A DNA stretch of 64,000 bases from Misgurnus anguillicaudatus (Eukaryota; Chordata; Actinopteri; Cypriniformes; Cobitidae), in NCBI RefSeq assembly GCF_027580225.2, contig NC_073340.2:36614001-36678000 (forward strand), written 5' to 3'. The translations under genes and the position numbers were made by a program. The notes under the pieces were generated by a model. It searched no databases. It was not told where the DNA came from and saw only the letters and a program-made list of their open reading frames with translations. Positions 43,023 to 58,765 of this stretch are shown in pieces; the first letter of the stretch is position 1; each line of letters starts with the position of its first letter.

Positions 43023-45960
43023 ATGGCGGTTCCTCCAGCATACGCAGACCTTGGAAAGGCTGCAAAAGATGTTTTCAACAAGGGCTATGGTAACATTTAT
43101 TTTCTCAGCTGTGATTAAATAATGCATTATATTATATAATCTCTTATATCTTTATGATTTGTGCTTTAGGTTTTGGAATGGTGAAGCTTGATGTCAAAAC
43201 CAAGTCTGCAAATGGTGTGGTATGTGAATCTCAAGAAACCCAACATATTAATTTAGGTCTGAATGAATGTATTCAAACTATCTTATTATGTATTGTTATC
43301 AGTAATTGTCTTCATTATATTACATTCACAGCATTGTGTTTTATTCTAAAGAATTTTAAATGTTTTTGCAATAATTCAACGCTATGTACTTTATTCCGAG
43401 CTGACATGAATATCTTATGCATCTGACCTCACTAAGGCCATGTGGGAAAGTAATGTAAACCAATATTGCAGTGTCTTGATGGGCATTGTTTTAGGCTAGC
43501 GTTTAGTCCTTTTACTACTCATAAACTCACTAAATGAATGCCGGTTGTTATTAATATAATGAGGATTTTGACAAGTAACTGTAGTCTGTTTCATGCATGA
43601 GTGTCAGAAGCTAAAAAATGTGGGTGGGTCCAAAACATTTACTGGAGTAGATGCCATTTTCTGGTATTCTGGGGCCTTTTAATTAAACAATTGCTTTCAT
43701 AGCCTAAACACTTTAACTTTGTTGTGTCCCAGCCCGGAGTGCAGCAGGAGAAAGTAGTGGAATTTTAGTGAAAACACGAAATGGAGTTTAATTTGTGGAG
43801 TGGGTTTGAGGAAGGTTGTAGCTGAAACGCGGAACGGAGTTTAATTTATTAGGGGATTTCTTTCTCATGGAATGGAAGTGAACAGACATGTGTGCTAAAT
43901 TAGAGAAAAAAGTGAGTGGGTCCAATATCATTGGTCTTAAAAAGTGGGTGGGTCTTGTCCCATGGTTCCGACACCCATGGTTCCATGTATGTAAGAGAGA
44001 ATATAAGATCATTGTTTATGTCTTTTATCTTAATAGGAATTCAAAACATGTGGCTCTTCAAACATGGACACAAACAAGATCTGTGGGAACTTGGAGACCA
44101 AGTACAAGTGGGCAGAGTATGGACTGACCTTCACCGAGAAGTGGAACACAGATAATATGCTTGGCACCGAAATCTCAGTGGAGGATCAGGTGTGAATGCA
44201 CGCGAGCACAGAAATGTCTGTAGATTTCATCCGGGCCTGTTCCTGAAATATTTTGTGTTTCCAGATCACTAAAGGACTGAAGCTGACCTTCGACACAACC
44301 TTCTCACCTAACACTGGGTACAGTGATTATTCCTGTAACTGCATGTGCTTGTATATTAAATCATTATGCAGATGAAGTGATTTTAACTTCTGGCTGTGTT
44401 GTTTTAACAGCAAGAAGAGTGGCAAGGTAAAGGCGGCTTACAAACGTGAATACGTCAACGTGGGCTGCGATGTGGATTTCGACTTCGCTGGTCCTACGAT
44501 CCACGGAGCGGCAGTGGTGGGGTACGAGGACTGGCTTGCCGGATACCAGATGACCTTTGACAGCTCCAAGTCCAGAATGACACGTAGCAACTTTGCAATC
44601 GGATACAAGACCGGGGACTTTCAGTTACACACCAATGTGTAAGTACAGTAACGGCACTGTGGCATTATGTGGCTTGCGCTATTAGTATTCCAGGTATAAT
44701 CAGACTGAAAGATTTTGACTTGACAGGAGATTTAATGTAGAAAAACCTTACATATTCTGTGTGTGTTTGTTTGCAGAAATGACGGCACAGAGTTTGGCGG
44801 CTCTATTTATCAGAAAGTGAATGATCATTTGGAGACGGCAGTGAATCTGGCCTGGACCGCAGGCAATAACAGCACCCGATTTGGCATCGCCGCCAAGTAC
44901 ATGCTGGACCCCAGCGCATCTATTAGTGTGAGTTTTTGACTATGGTATTTTTTTTTAAATGTAGATCTGCAGTTATCTGTAACATATCACTGCTCAATTC
45001 CCAGTAATAACATTCACTCACACAAACAGAAATGTATACCTCATTCACCAACATCTGTCTCTGTCCCGCAGGCTAAAGTCAATAATTCCAGTCTAGTTGG
45101 TATTGGTTACACTCAGACCCTCAGACCAGGTAAGTGTGTACGTACATGCATGCATGTTTGTGTGTGTCATGTGCATTGTTGAGATAATGCATTACAAGTA
45201 ACGTGCATTACGTAATAATATTACTTTTCTGAAGTAACGCATTACTTTACACATTAATATTTGAGTTACTTTTTCAAAAAAGTAATGCAAGTTACTTTTT
45301 TTAGTTTTATTAATTTGATAAAAAACTATGTACTGAATTAAGATAAACGTAGTCACATTATGCACTCTATGCGTACACACTTGTGTGGTAACAGTTTAAA
45401 TCAGAAATGGAGATGGCACGCCAGAGCTCGACATTTTTGTGTCGAAATATGCAATTTCTGAATGCAGAACTTTTCAGTCATTAAAAACACTTGCAAGGCC
45501 TGAAAGAGATCAAGCCTTAGCCAAGAAAATTTCTTTCCATGATAAGTAACTAAGTAACGCAATTAGTTACTTTTTGGGAGTAACTTAATATTGTAATGCA
45601 TTACTTTTCAAAGTAACTTTCCCCAATGTGATTCTTCATCCAGACCGCAGTAACTGTTACTCTGCATTGACACTGTATAAATTCACACTGCGAATAAATC
45701 ACGCTATTTGTGCTTAGTTGAATGCTTGAACATTTTGAGTTAACATGCGTGAAAGCCACGTAAAAAACGCTCTGAAACAAGATCACAGTAATACCATCGA
45801 TTCCATTGTTATTAAAATGGCCATAAATATGGATATGGTGTTGTAACTTGGTGTCTGTTGACATGCAGGTGTGAAGATCACACTTTCTGCCCTGATGGAT
45901 GGGAAGAACATTAACTCTGGAGGACATAAACTAGGTTTAGGACTCGAGCTGGACGCATAA
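43023..45960 (+). CDS. vdac2: voltage-dependent anion channel 2
   Basis: Outer mitochondrial membrane beta-barrel porin passing ATP, ADP and metabolites; VDAC2 also holds BAK in check. Coding exons: 43023-43089, 43170-43219, 44037-44189, 44265-44317, 44411-44638, 44777-44927, 45072-45129, 45869-45960; total 852 nt, 283 residues, the canonical VDAC length. The N-terminal helix reads [20 protein letters not shown], and the eukaryotic porin signature region [14 protein letters not shown] follows. GLGLELDA closes the last strand. The mammalian VDAC2 11-residue N-terminal extension is absent. Sequence words [12 protein letters not shown] and [17 protein letters not shown] favour VDAC2 over VDAC1/3, and the neighbourhood agrees. 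AATAAA signals at 46591-46596 and 46930-46935 suit the 3' UTR. Confidence 0.96.
45180..45630. mobile_element. MITE-like repeat with TAATGCATTAC ends (copy 2)
   Basis: In vdac2 intron 7, inverted relative to the 2500-2985 copy: GATAATGCATTACAAGTAAC at one end and GTAATGCATTACTTTTCAAA at the other. Confidence 0.6.
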
Positions 45961-46121
45961 CCCCCCAATCCACCCATGAGGAGGTCTCAGTATGCTGTTT
46001 CACTGGGAAATTACTGGAAAGAAATCTTTCAGCACGCATCCCTCTGCAGTTTAAACTCAAACCTTAACTTTGTGTCTCATATTATTTGCTGTGTTTCTTT
46101 CAGTGATGATTCCCAAATGCC

Positions 46122-46143
46122 TCTCTCTCTCTCTCTCTCTCTC
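46122..46143. repeat. (CT)n microsatellite in vdac2 3' UTR
   Basis: About eleven CT units downstream of the vdac2 stop. Confidence 0.85.
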
Positions 46144-46935
46144 CAGACTGGAGCTTTAGTCTGCTTGTGTTGTTATTTATTCTGTCTGGTTATGGATGAT
46201 GAAAGAAAGAGGTTTGCACAAAAATCTTGTCATTATTTACTTGGCGTCACGTTATTACAACCTGTATGCTGTTTTTGTCTACAAGGAAAAAATTGAAAGA
46301 TCCTTTCAAGTGAATGATTAGTTTAATGTTAGTCTGTTCCTCACACAAAGACATCTGTGGCCACTTGCATAAATTTCATTTTTTTCTCTTTTTTTGTATG
46401 TTTTGTGAAAATATGGATTGGTCTAATTTAAATCCATATAGTAAGACTGACTAGCTCTAACTTATTGCTAGTATTCTCACGGCTATGTTTATGTAACCGG
46501 TCACAGGTGTTTGGTGCTTTAATGTTGAAGATTGGCAGCCGTGATCATAGTCATTATATGATATAGTTTCTTAAAACATTTCTCCTATTGAATAAAGAAC
46601 AGCATATGGGTTTAGATGAACACCTCTTCAGATGTTTTTGTGAATGTCTTTTCCTGCTTTGAGAGCTCATCCAGCATCATTTGCACAAAGAATCTATTGC
46701 TGGCGCTGTGTAGTGATCAAATATCTGAATCTGTAGTTCTGGTATTTATTCGCTGGTTTTGGAGATGGCTGTTGGCTTTTAGAGTTCATTGTGTATTTAG
46801 ACACCACAATCACAATGTTAAAACATGTTTGGAGAGCCAAAGCTGTGGTCGCCACTATAAATCATCTCCTAAAACATCGATATGAGCCTGCGAAACCACA
46901 CAAACACCTTTGTGTATGTCAACCTTTGCAATAAA

Positions 46936-47533
46936 GTCTTAAAACAGAATTGTGTTGTATTTGTGAAGGTTCATTAGTCAAGCAGTTGTTAAGAACTAGT
47001 AGACATGATGCAGATTTATTGTATTTAAAATTTCAGGACAGTGATGAGTTTGCTTTTTTATTGAAAACATTTGATCAAATGTTACATTTAAACAGCATGT
47101 TCAGGCACCTTTACTGCAAAACTTAGCCATCATTTGTTCACATTGCAGTTATTAAAGGTATATCCACAGTGAAATGACACAAAAACGTTGATTACAAATC
47201 CATTATAATGTACTGTTGCATGGATTTCTGGAATGCTTTGTTCCCAAAACCCAATGAACTGAATTGCCATCCACCACATCGGCAGCATCCAATCTGAATT
47301 GGAACGCAAACAATTAAAAACTACATAAGTAGCTACACTGTGTGTTGCAGTGTTTCTGGGAATGATAAAAGGGTTTGTAAACTATCTTCTGTAACAGTCC
47401 TCATGTCAGGAGTAAACCTAAAATGCCTTTGAATGCCACCTATGTGGGCAGTTGACTGGGTTTTGCAGCTGGTTTAGGTTTGTTCACTTTTAAGGCTGTT
47501 GGCAGTTGTAGTTGTGTGTTATCTCGTATAAAT
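46936..47533. other. convergent spacer vdac2 / comtd1
   Basis: Tail-to-tail spacer of roughly 600 bases. No coding frame or clear repeat seen; the comtd1 polyadenylation signal should lie here on the minus strand (candidate TTTATT at about 47015-47065). Confidence 0.45.
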
Positions 47534-51160
<3,627 letters not shown>

Positions 51161-51265
51161 AATGTCTGATCTCTAACCGACGAAGGTAAGAATGAAAGAA
51201 TCCACAACAAAGATCCACACATGTGAAGCGAATTACCGTAAAACACCAAACTGTAGTGGGCACGG

Positions 51266-51293
51266 TCATGTGATCATGTGAAATTGCATGTGA
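51266..51293 (-). promoter_or_regulatory. comtd1: triple CATGTGA E-box cluster upstream of comtd1
   Basis: TCATGTGA at 51266-51273, TCATGTGA at 51274-51281 and GCATGTGA at 51286-51293, about 105-133 bases upstream of the start codon. TCATGTGA is the core bound by MITF/TFE bHLH-zip factors (M-box type). Function is inferred from the motif and position. Confidence 0.5.
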
Positions 51294-51552
51294 TGCTAAA
51301 GTATAACTTTGAAGTTTCTTTGACTTACAGTTAATAATCATTACCGTAAATAGAGTCTAATGAGGACATTATACTAGTGGATACCTAGTAAATTGTACTA
51401 AATGTAAAAAGCTTCTTTTTTTACACTTTTGTTATATATAAAGTATATATCTCCTTTGTTTTTTAATGCTTTAAACTTTTTTGGTAAACTATTTTATTGA
51501 AATATATTTCTATTGAAGTGCTGTTGAATAATGAGGCCATTGTCGTTTAAAG

Positions 51553-51832
51553 CAGTGGTTTTCAAAATGGGGGCCGCGAGATGGAGCCAGGGGGCCCTAG
51601 TTTTATGACATTTTATGAAATACATTAATTTATCATTAATTCTGTGTAATTAAATCTAAAAAAATAAGGCTACTAACCAAAATCACTACTTTTTTGTATA
51701 ATTTAATGTTTTTTTTTTATTAAAATTTTGAGTTTTAGAACAGTTTTTTGTCACAAATTTTATTTGGGGGGCCGCGAAGGAATGTACCTTACACAAGTGG
51801 GGCCGCACGCTGAAAAAGTTTGGGAACCACTG
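51553..51832 (+). mobile_element. hAT-type MITE, CAGTGGTT family, copy 3
   Basis: Ends CAGTGGTTTTCAAAATG and GTTTGGGAACCACTG; perfect 8-bp duplications GTTTAAAG at 51545-51552 and 51833-51840. Confidence 0.9.
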
Positions 51833-51840
51833 GTTTAAAG

Positions 51841-54800
51841 TACATAATCTCAGTTGATCACTTTAGTACATTGCTTATTGTTTTAATGTAGCCTACTCCA
51901 AAATATGAATCCTATTCCTAATATTTTGTAATTGTGCTCTAACAGTATAAAACGAATAGAAAAACAAAGATATATACAAACTGCTGTTTTGATAATATTG
52001 TTCCTTTTAACGTGTTTAATTCACGTGCGCATGCGTAGGTTTCTCGTTGCGCTTATACTCTTTCATACTCGGCATTACTGCTGATCATCACATGATCGCT
52101 GTAGTACGCGTTGTTTGTGACATTAAGTTAATCATTTAACATAATAACAAAAACAGTATTATTTACGAATGTGTTAATTTGTTAATAATTTATTGGAATG
52201 ACCTATTTTAAAATGTAATTTTTTTACTTCATGTACATTAAGGATTGTAACTCACAGAGATATTGAAACAATAATGCTATGGCCTTTTACGCAGACTATA
52301 AATATTATTAAACCCTGAACTAAGTAAAAGAGAAAGGCAGAAATAGGCGCATTAATAAATAAATGTAAATTTTAATTGATTTTATGCACGGCTGCACGAG
52401 CAAACTACGCGATACGACATTATTTAGGATGAATACATGAACATCAAAACATGCTGTTACAGTTCGAATATAGACATGACTGAATAAACTCACAGAGAGA
52501 TGTGTATAGTTGTGTTGTTGTGTCTTTCTCCTCTCCTGATGTGCTGCTGTCTCTTTCTCTTGTAAAATGGCTTCAGTTTAGGGGTGGAGATTCTCTGTTT
52601 AAACGCTTCATTATGGAAAAGCATTCATATTTATGTCAAACATGAATATTAAACACGACATATCCTCCGAATTTCGCTGTAGAAGATGCTTTAAGAAAAA
52701 AATCCAAGTCCTTATTAAAGGTGTGTACCTAGGCAAACCTAAATAAATTATTTAAAATTCATCATTAATATATATTATTAAGTGTATATTAAAGGATAAT
52801 AAATTAATAATGCAGTATATGGGATTTGCCACATTCTCGTGGTTGGCTATAGAAATTCAATTTAATATATTTATACATTTCATTTTTATAGTACATTTTA
52901 AAATTATTTGAAAGTGATGTTGGTTTTACATAAGCTATATATTAGTGATAATAATAGTTTAAATAATAAATGTAAAGTTTAGGGGTGGATTCCCGGACAG
53001 GGATTAGTTTAAGCCAGGAGTAGACCTTAGTTTAATTAGGAAATATAACTAGTTGTAACAAAAATATTAAATATATTCAGATCATGCGCAACATTTATTA
53101 TAACATCTTTGTTATACGGAATGATTCAATACGTGAATAATAATAATAATACATTTTATTTAAAGGTGCATTTCATGGCACTCAAGGACACCTTACAAAA
53201 GTAGAATATAAAACATAGTACAATAATAAAATACAAAACAATCAAATTACATTGTTAAAAAAGGTTGTGGTTCATCATATCCACCAGCAGGTGGCGGTGT
53301 TATCAAGGGAAAATATATTCTGCAAGTCATGATGACTGCAGATCAAATTCTTTCTCTTTAAAAATCAATCACAAAATAAAAAACCACAGTAAAATATCTG
53401 AGCTTTTATCCATTCAACTACAACAAATGAATACATTAGGCTATCAATAACAATTTTTAAATGTTTTAAATCACATTTGGGAGCTACAGAAAACTATTTT
53501 CAAATGTTAATATGGACAACTAAAATAAAGAGTTTGAGTCAAGATCGAGACCAGAGAGTCATGCATAAGTCAAAATGCTCGAGTCCATAAGAAGACTTCC
53601 ACACTGGCATTACTTATAATGAATTGAATGTTAGTTCTAAAAACATAATTTGAAGTAATGTGTGCTGGGTCTGTTTCATACTAAAACTTGAACTATGTGC
53701 ATTACAACCTCCCCACAGATCTGTTTTACACTTCTTATCTGCTCTAATAAATATCAGTTTTTGTCATTTATATAACTTGTAAACAACAGGTCATAATCAT
53801 TAGATGGGAACATCTGTTCCACACATACATAACATATATATGAGTACACAGAGCACCTGTTCTGTACTGCTGCTGTGATGATGCTGTCAGTCTGTTTCCA
53901 TGACAACCGCTAAATATCACATCAGGAAGCAGCTAATACACCTGTCATCCGCTGTCAGTCACACATTTGACACGAGAGCGTCATTGCTGAGAGATTTAAA
54001 TGCTGACAGGCTTTGAGAGGTGATGCTTGAAATCTGTGATGTTTGATAGATGAGCTTCAGTCTGTCATGTTTAAGTGTGTGAAAGGCACATCCTGAGTTC
54101 ACCTAAAGCAGCACATCATGTGTCTGACGCTCGTGCAGTTTGACTGCCTAAAAATGTTTACAGACTCGTTTCTTTGGATTAACTTCACAGGCGTGTGTCA
54201 GAGTGACTTATGGGCTGTAACTGAGAGCCCAGCTGGCATCAATCACACACCGGTGGAAATGATCATTGAGGAGCGTTTTAAAACGTGATGTTTGTAATTA
54301 AATCAACCTGTAATAAAGACCTGATTGAGGAGAAGTTTTAAGGTGTTAAGATGTTTCTCTTGAGTTGAGCATGTGTGGATTGTGAAGGGATAAATTCTCA
54401 CGCCCAAATTGTTTAGTGAATTTCTTCAATGTTCACGCTTTGCTCTCCCATCATGTTCCTACTGTTTTTGCCAGCATGAATCGGAATAATACTTCATTCT
54501 TCCCAACATTTTCTTTGCTATTCCATGAAAGAAGGAAAATCTTAAAATGACTAAATGATGAACACCAAATCCATCAAAGTAATGTGCAGTGTTCTTCAGA
54601 TCTCAGAAGAGAACAGACTGCGTTTATTTCACAGGTGTCGTGTTGGTTTCAGTATATCAGGTTGGTGTTCAGGTGATCACACCTGGTTTTGTGCAGTAAA
54701 ACATTATGCAGTTTTAGAGAAATGAGTTTTTCTTTCTTGCAATCTGATCTTAACATTGGGATAAAGATCATAGACGTACCTGTACATTAGAGAGACCTGC

Positions 54801-55480
54801 ATCATATCTGTATCTTCGAGACTTTGTAATGTGGCCGCGTTTGATCTGACTCAGTACATCAACCCAAACTAGCATTAAAGCAGAAAGGACCACTTACATT
54901 TTCTTCAGAGTTATAATGATATGAGGAGCTCAGATGCAAAAGCTATTGAACGTCAAAATTAGATAATGATATTAACCGAATGCTTCTAACACGAATGAAA
55001 TACTTTCACTTCAAATCTGCTTAATACTGGTCTCGGGTCATTCAGAAATACAGCTTTGTTGGCAGAAGTCCTCCTAAATGCATGGAAGATACAAGAGTTT
55101 TAATGGGGTTTACCGAATGGAGATGTACCGATTACTGGTTTAATGGGTAACTGCAAATAAAAATTCCCAGTTAGTAGTACCACATCATTTTATAATAACT
55201 GTGCCAGCTTCATGGCTTGCAAACCAATTTAAGCAATAATGAGAGACAAACACATTCATTCACGTCTGCTCCCATGTGTTTGTGACGACAGTGACTCACT
55301 GACTGAATTTAAATCCAAAATAGATTCGCATTTAGGGAAATCTTGATGTACGGACACATGTTTACTTAATATTTCTTCAGACAGATTCATCTTTTCTCTT
55401 CATTTTCTATTAAATGATGTGATCTGATGAGTTTAAAGCTCTGTTTGTTTCTTCAGTGATTGCTGTGAGCTCAGGTGTGG
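51841..55480. other. gene-free stretch, comtd1-znf503 interval, part 1
   Basis: AT-rich, with a fragment of the GGTTTCCCGGACAGGGATTAG MITE from about 52985. The stretch 53870-54330 is less AT-rich and lacks any repeat I recognise, so it may be conserved regulatory DNA. No supportable coding frame. Confidence 0.5.
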
Positions 55481-55989
55481 TGCAGCTTTACTCCTCAGGG
55501 TTTCCCGCAGCACTTTGCAGTTCGGGCGGCCCGCCTAAGCTGGGAAACCCTACCGCCTTAACTAGGTCGTCCAAAAAAAGTCTGTATGTTTTGGGTTTAT
55601 TTAAGCCTGTTATTGTATTAGTCTATAGTTCTTGCAAATTTAAACCTGCCAGCTAGGTTTCACGTGCCTGTTGATTAGATATAATTGTTGAGCGCTCTTG
55701 CTCCCTTTATTTATGTGCATTATTTACATGCTACAGTAGTTACACTCCTTTAAGATAATGTAATTAATAGTGGGAAATAATCTGTTTTACAATCTTCATG
55801 CTATCTATCATCGTTCGCCATCAACATCTGCTTCAGTTTGTGTTTATTAACCCTTTAGTTTCACTTCATCACGCAGCTATTCCCGTTACAGGTAAAAACA
55901 TTTAATTCATTAATAATCTAGTATGGTAAACTCGGTAAACCCTGCACAACATTTCTCACAACATACGCAGACAGACTTACTGATTTGTC

Positions 55990-56310
55990 ATGTGTTTATA
56001 GGATTAAGTAAGGAATAATTGACGACGGGCCATTGAATTATAAGAAAATAATGCACACCCAAGGTGGTAATGCATCACGACGTGAAACGGAGTGCCGTTA
56101 AACCGCGGGTGTGCATTATTTTCAAATAATTCAATGGCCCGTTGTCAATTATTCCCCTTATACCACGGTTACCAAAAATATTGCTCTGGTGCCTATTTTT
56201 AAGACTTTTGACAAGTTAGGTGTGCGGTTAACGAACAATAATGCATAGCCATGGAACATTTCTCAACCAATCAGAATACAGCATTCAACAAACCCGTGGT
56301 ATAAATCTGA
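55990..56310. repeat. strong inverted repeat around 56010-56156
   Basis: GGAATAATTGACGACGGGCC plus ATTGAATTATAAGAAAATAA faces TTATTTTCAAATAATTCAAT plus GGCCCGTTGTCAATTATTCC, with GCACACCC/GGGTGTGC inside; arms about 50 bp with few mismatches. Flanking TACCACGGTTACC and AACCCGTGGTATAAATC suggest a longer element to about 56310. Confidence 0.8.
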
Positions 56311-58728
56311 TTTACTCACTTGTGTTTTATATAAACTAGATGAACATTGATCTCACGACCGCAAATGTGCCATGATTAAAATGAATGTTATTTATTTGAT
56401 GTTTATGCGTGCACTTAAATGTAAAATCAATTTTTAATTTGGTTTGCATGAGCACTATTTCTAGAAACTGTTCACAAAACCATGATAATATTGATAACCG
56501 GTCACTATAACCATGATGTAAAATGTTCATACCATTCCATAATATTAGGATATTGGTCAAATTTTTAAACCTTTCACCTTTATTCAGAAAAGACAGTGAA
56601 GAATGACTATAGACTTTTAAAAGTGAAGAATAAGGCGCAGTAAAAGATAACGATGAAATGACTAAAAATACAATTATTTCATTGTCATTAAAGTGAAATC
56701 ACTGAACCTAAATATAAAAGCCTTATGAACAAAAATCTCATTTACAAGAAAAAATATCAGACGCACTTAGAGGCTTTTAATCTGAGTTCTTAAAATATAG
56801 GGTCCAATTACAATTTACGTAGATAGTAATACTGTTTGTAGTACAGCCTGTATCTTGTGTGTGCTCATAAATGTGAAAGTATTTGAGCTTTGATATACGT
56901 CTGGTATTCAGAACAGAGTTCAGTTATAGCATTGCTGTGTTATACTCTAGTTATTTTTATGGTGCCATATTTTGGGTTTATGTGAAAAGCAGTGCAGAAG
57001 ATTTACGTTGCTGTCATTGATGAGATGGAAGAGATCAGCTTGAATTCAGTGTCATTGATATCACCTTAAACATCAATGTTCATCAAGAGCAAACTGACAG
57101 ATGAGCAATGATGATAGATACGCTTTTATACACAAATATAAATAACACAACATTAGTAGTAGGAAGTCTTTCCAAACAAAGTTTGGGGTAGAAAAGCTGT
57201 GATCTCATGTTGACCTTAAACTATAGAAATGAATGTGAATAGTCATAAGATGTACTGTAATCTATCACTTTAGTTTGAGAAATGTTTTGGAGTTCTCCAC
57301 GGAGAGACAAACGCAACGTTTTGAGAGATCCAACATCAATCTGAGCTCAAGAGCGGACATCTGTTTCCCCAGACAGTTTCTCTGCATGTGAAATATTACA
57401 GAGGCCGACTGTTGTGCCGTCTTTACAAACAGCCTTGAGAAGCTCTGATGCCAGACCTGATTTAAGCTCCTCGGCGGGGAGGACTTGGACTGCAGATTTA
57501 ACCCGAAGCACGAACAGAGTCTGCGCTGGCGAGAGCCGGGCCATTTAAATACTCTGTAAATGATGGTGTGTGTCTGTGGCCGAGGCCTGCATGTGTTTGC
57601 GGACGGCTTGTTGAGACTTCATTTATCTTACTTACTGAACATATGTTTGGAGGTAAGCGTTTCCATGTGTGCGTGTGTGTTAGGGACACACTGTGTGTTT
57701 GTAGTTGTGTTGTCTCTACACAGTTAAGCTCTCGGTCATTATTTACCTGTCAAGATCTCTCAGCCATCAGGGACTATTGTGTAGCTTTGTAGATTTTTAA
57801 GAATCACTTTTCTAACAGTTTGTCATTTTAAAAGTCTCTTCAAATGTTCATCATAATCAAAATTATTTTTACTCTTTCTGATAGTTGGGAAAATCCCCAA
57901 ACTCATATATTAAATGCATTAACACTGTAAAAAATCAGCATTTTTGTCAAATCAAGTAAGAGTAACACAGCTTGTTTTTATGTCAAATCAAATGTTGAAT
58001 TGATTTGCAAAACCAAGTTGTTTTAATGTCTTCTACTATTTTTTTTTTTTTTTTAATAAACTGTCAGGCATAATTGGTGCTATAAATATTGAATGGTGCT
58101 TCAGTTTTTGTTTTTACGATACTCATGCAATTGCAACTTTATCTAGTTTAATCTATTATCAATGCCCTGGATAGCAACAGCCATCACGGTCTAGGTTAAC
58201 TATAGACCCGATAAAGTCTGGCTATTAGTGACCCACTTTTAGCCAAAATAAACTTGAATTTAGTGGGTTATGTGGTTTTATTTATATATTTATTTTAAGG
58301 CGTTTATTTTAAGGCCATGGTTAGACGTCTATTAAATGTTCACTGACTGCCCAAATTTTGTCTTCTCGGCCTACACTGCAAAAAATAGTAAGTAGAATTT
58401 ACTTAAGTTTTTGTACTATTTTTTTTAAGTACATTTCACACATATGAAAACTAAGTTAAGTAAAATTACACTGTAAAAAATATGTGATATCTACTTAAAT
58501 CATTTTTGGTAACAATATTATAATATTGTTTTTTAAAGGCTTTAGAAGAATCTTCCTGATTTAATCATGTAAAATTAATTTTTTTCTTTACATAGTTATT
58601 ATTATATACACTGTAAACATTTTTATGTGCTTTAGTAAATTTAATGAAATAAAATGAGTAAATATATATAAAAAATATATATTATTTTGTTTTTTAATAA
58701 TAAATGCTTTTTAACCACAATTTGAGTG

Positions 58729-58765
<37 letters not shown>

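Noticed and set aside
57347..57544. 65-codon minus-strand open frame MARLSPAQTLFVLRV...
   Set aside because: GC-richer patch with open frames, but no neighbour exons, splice sites or family match; could be conserved non-coding DNA.
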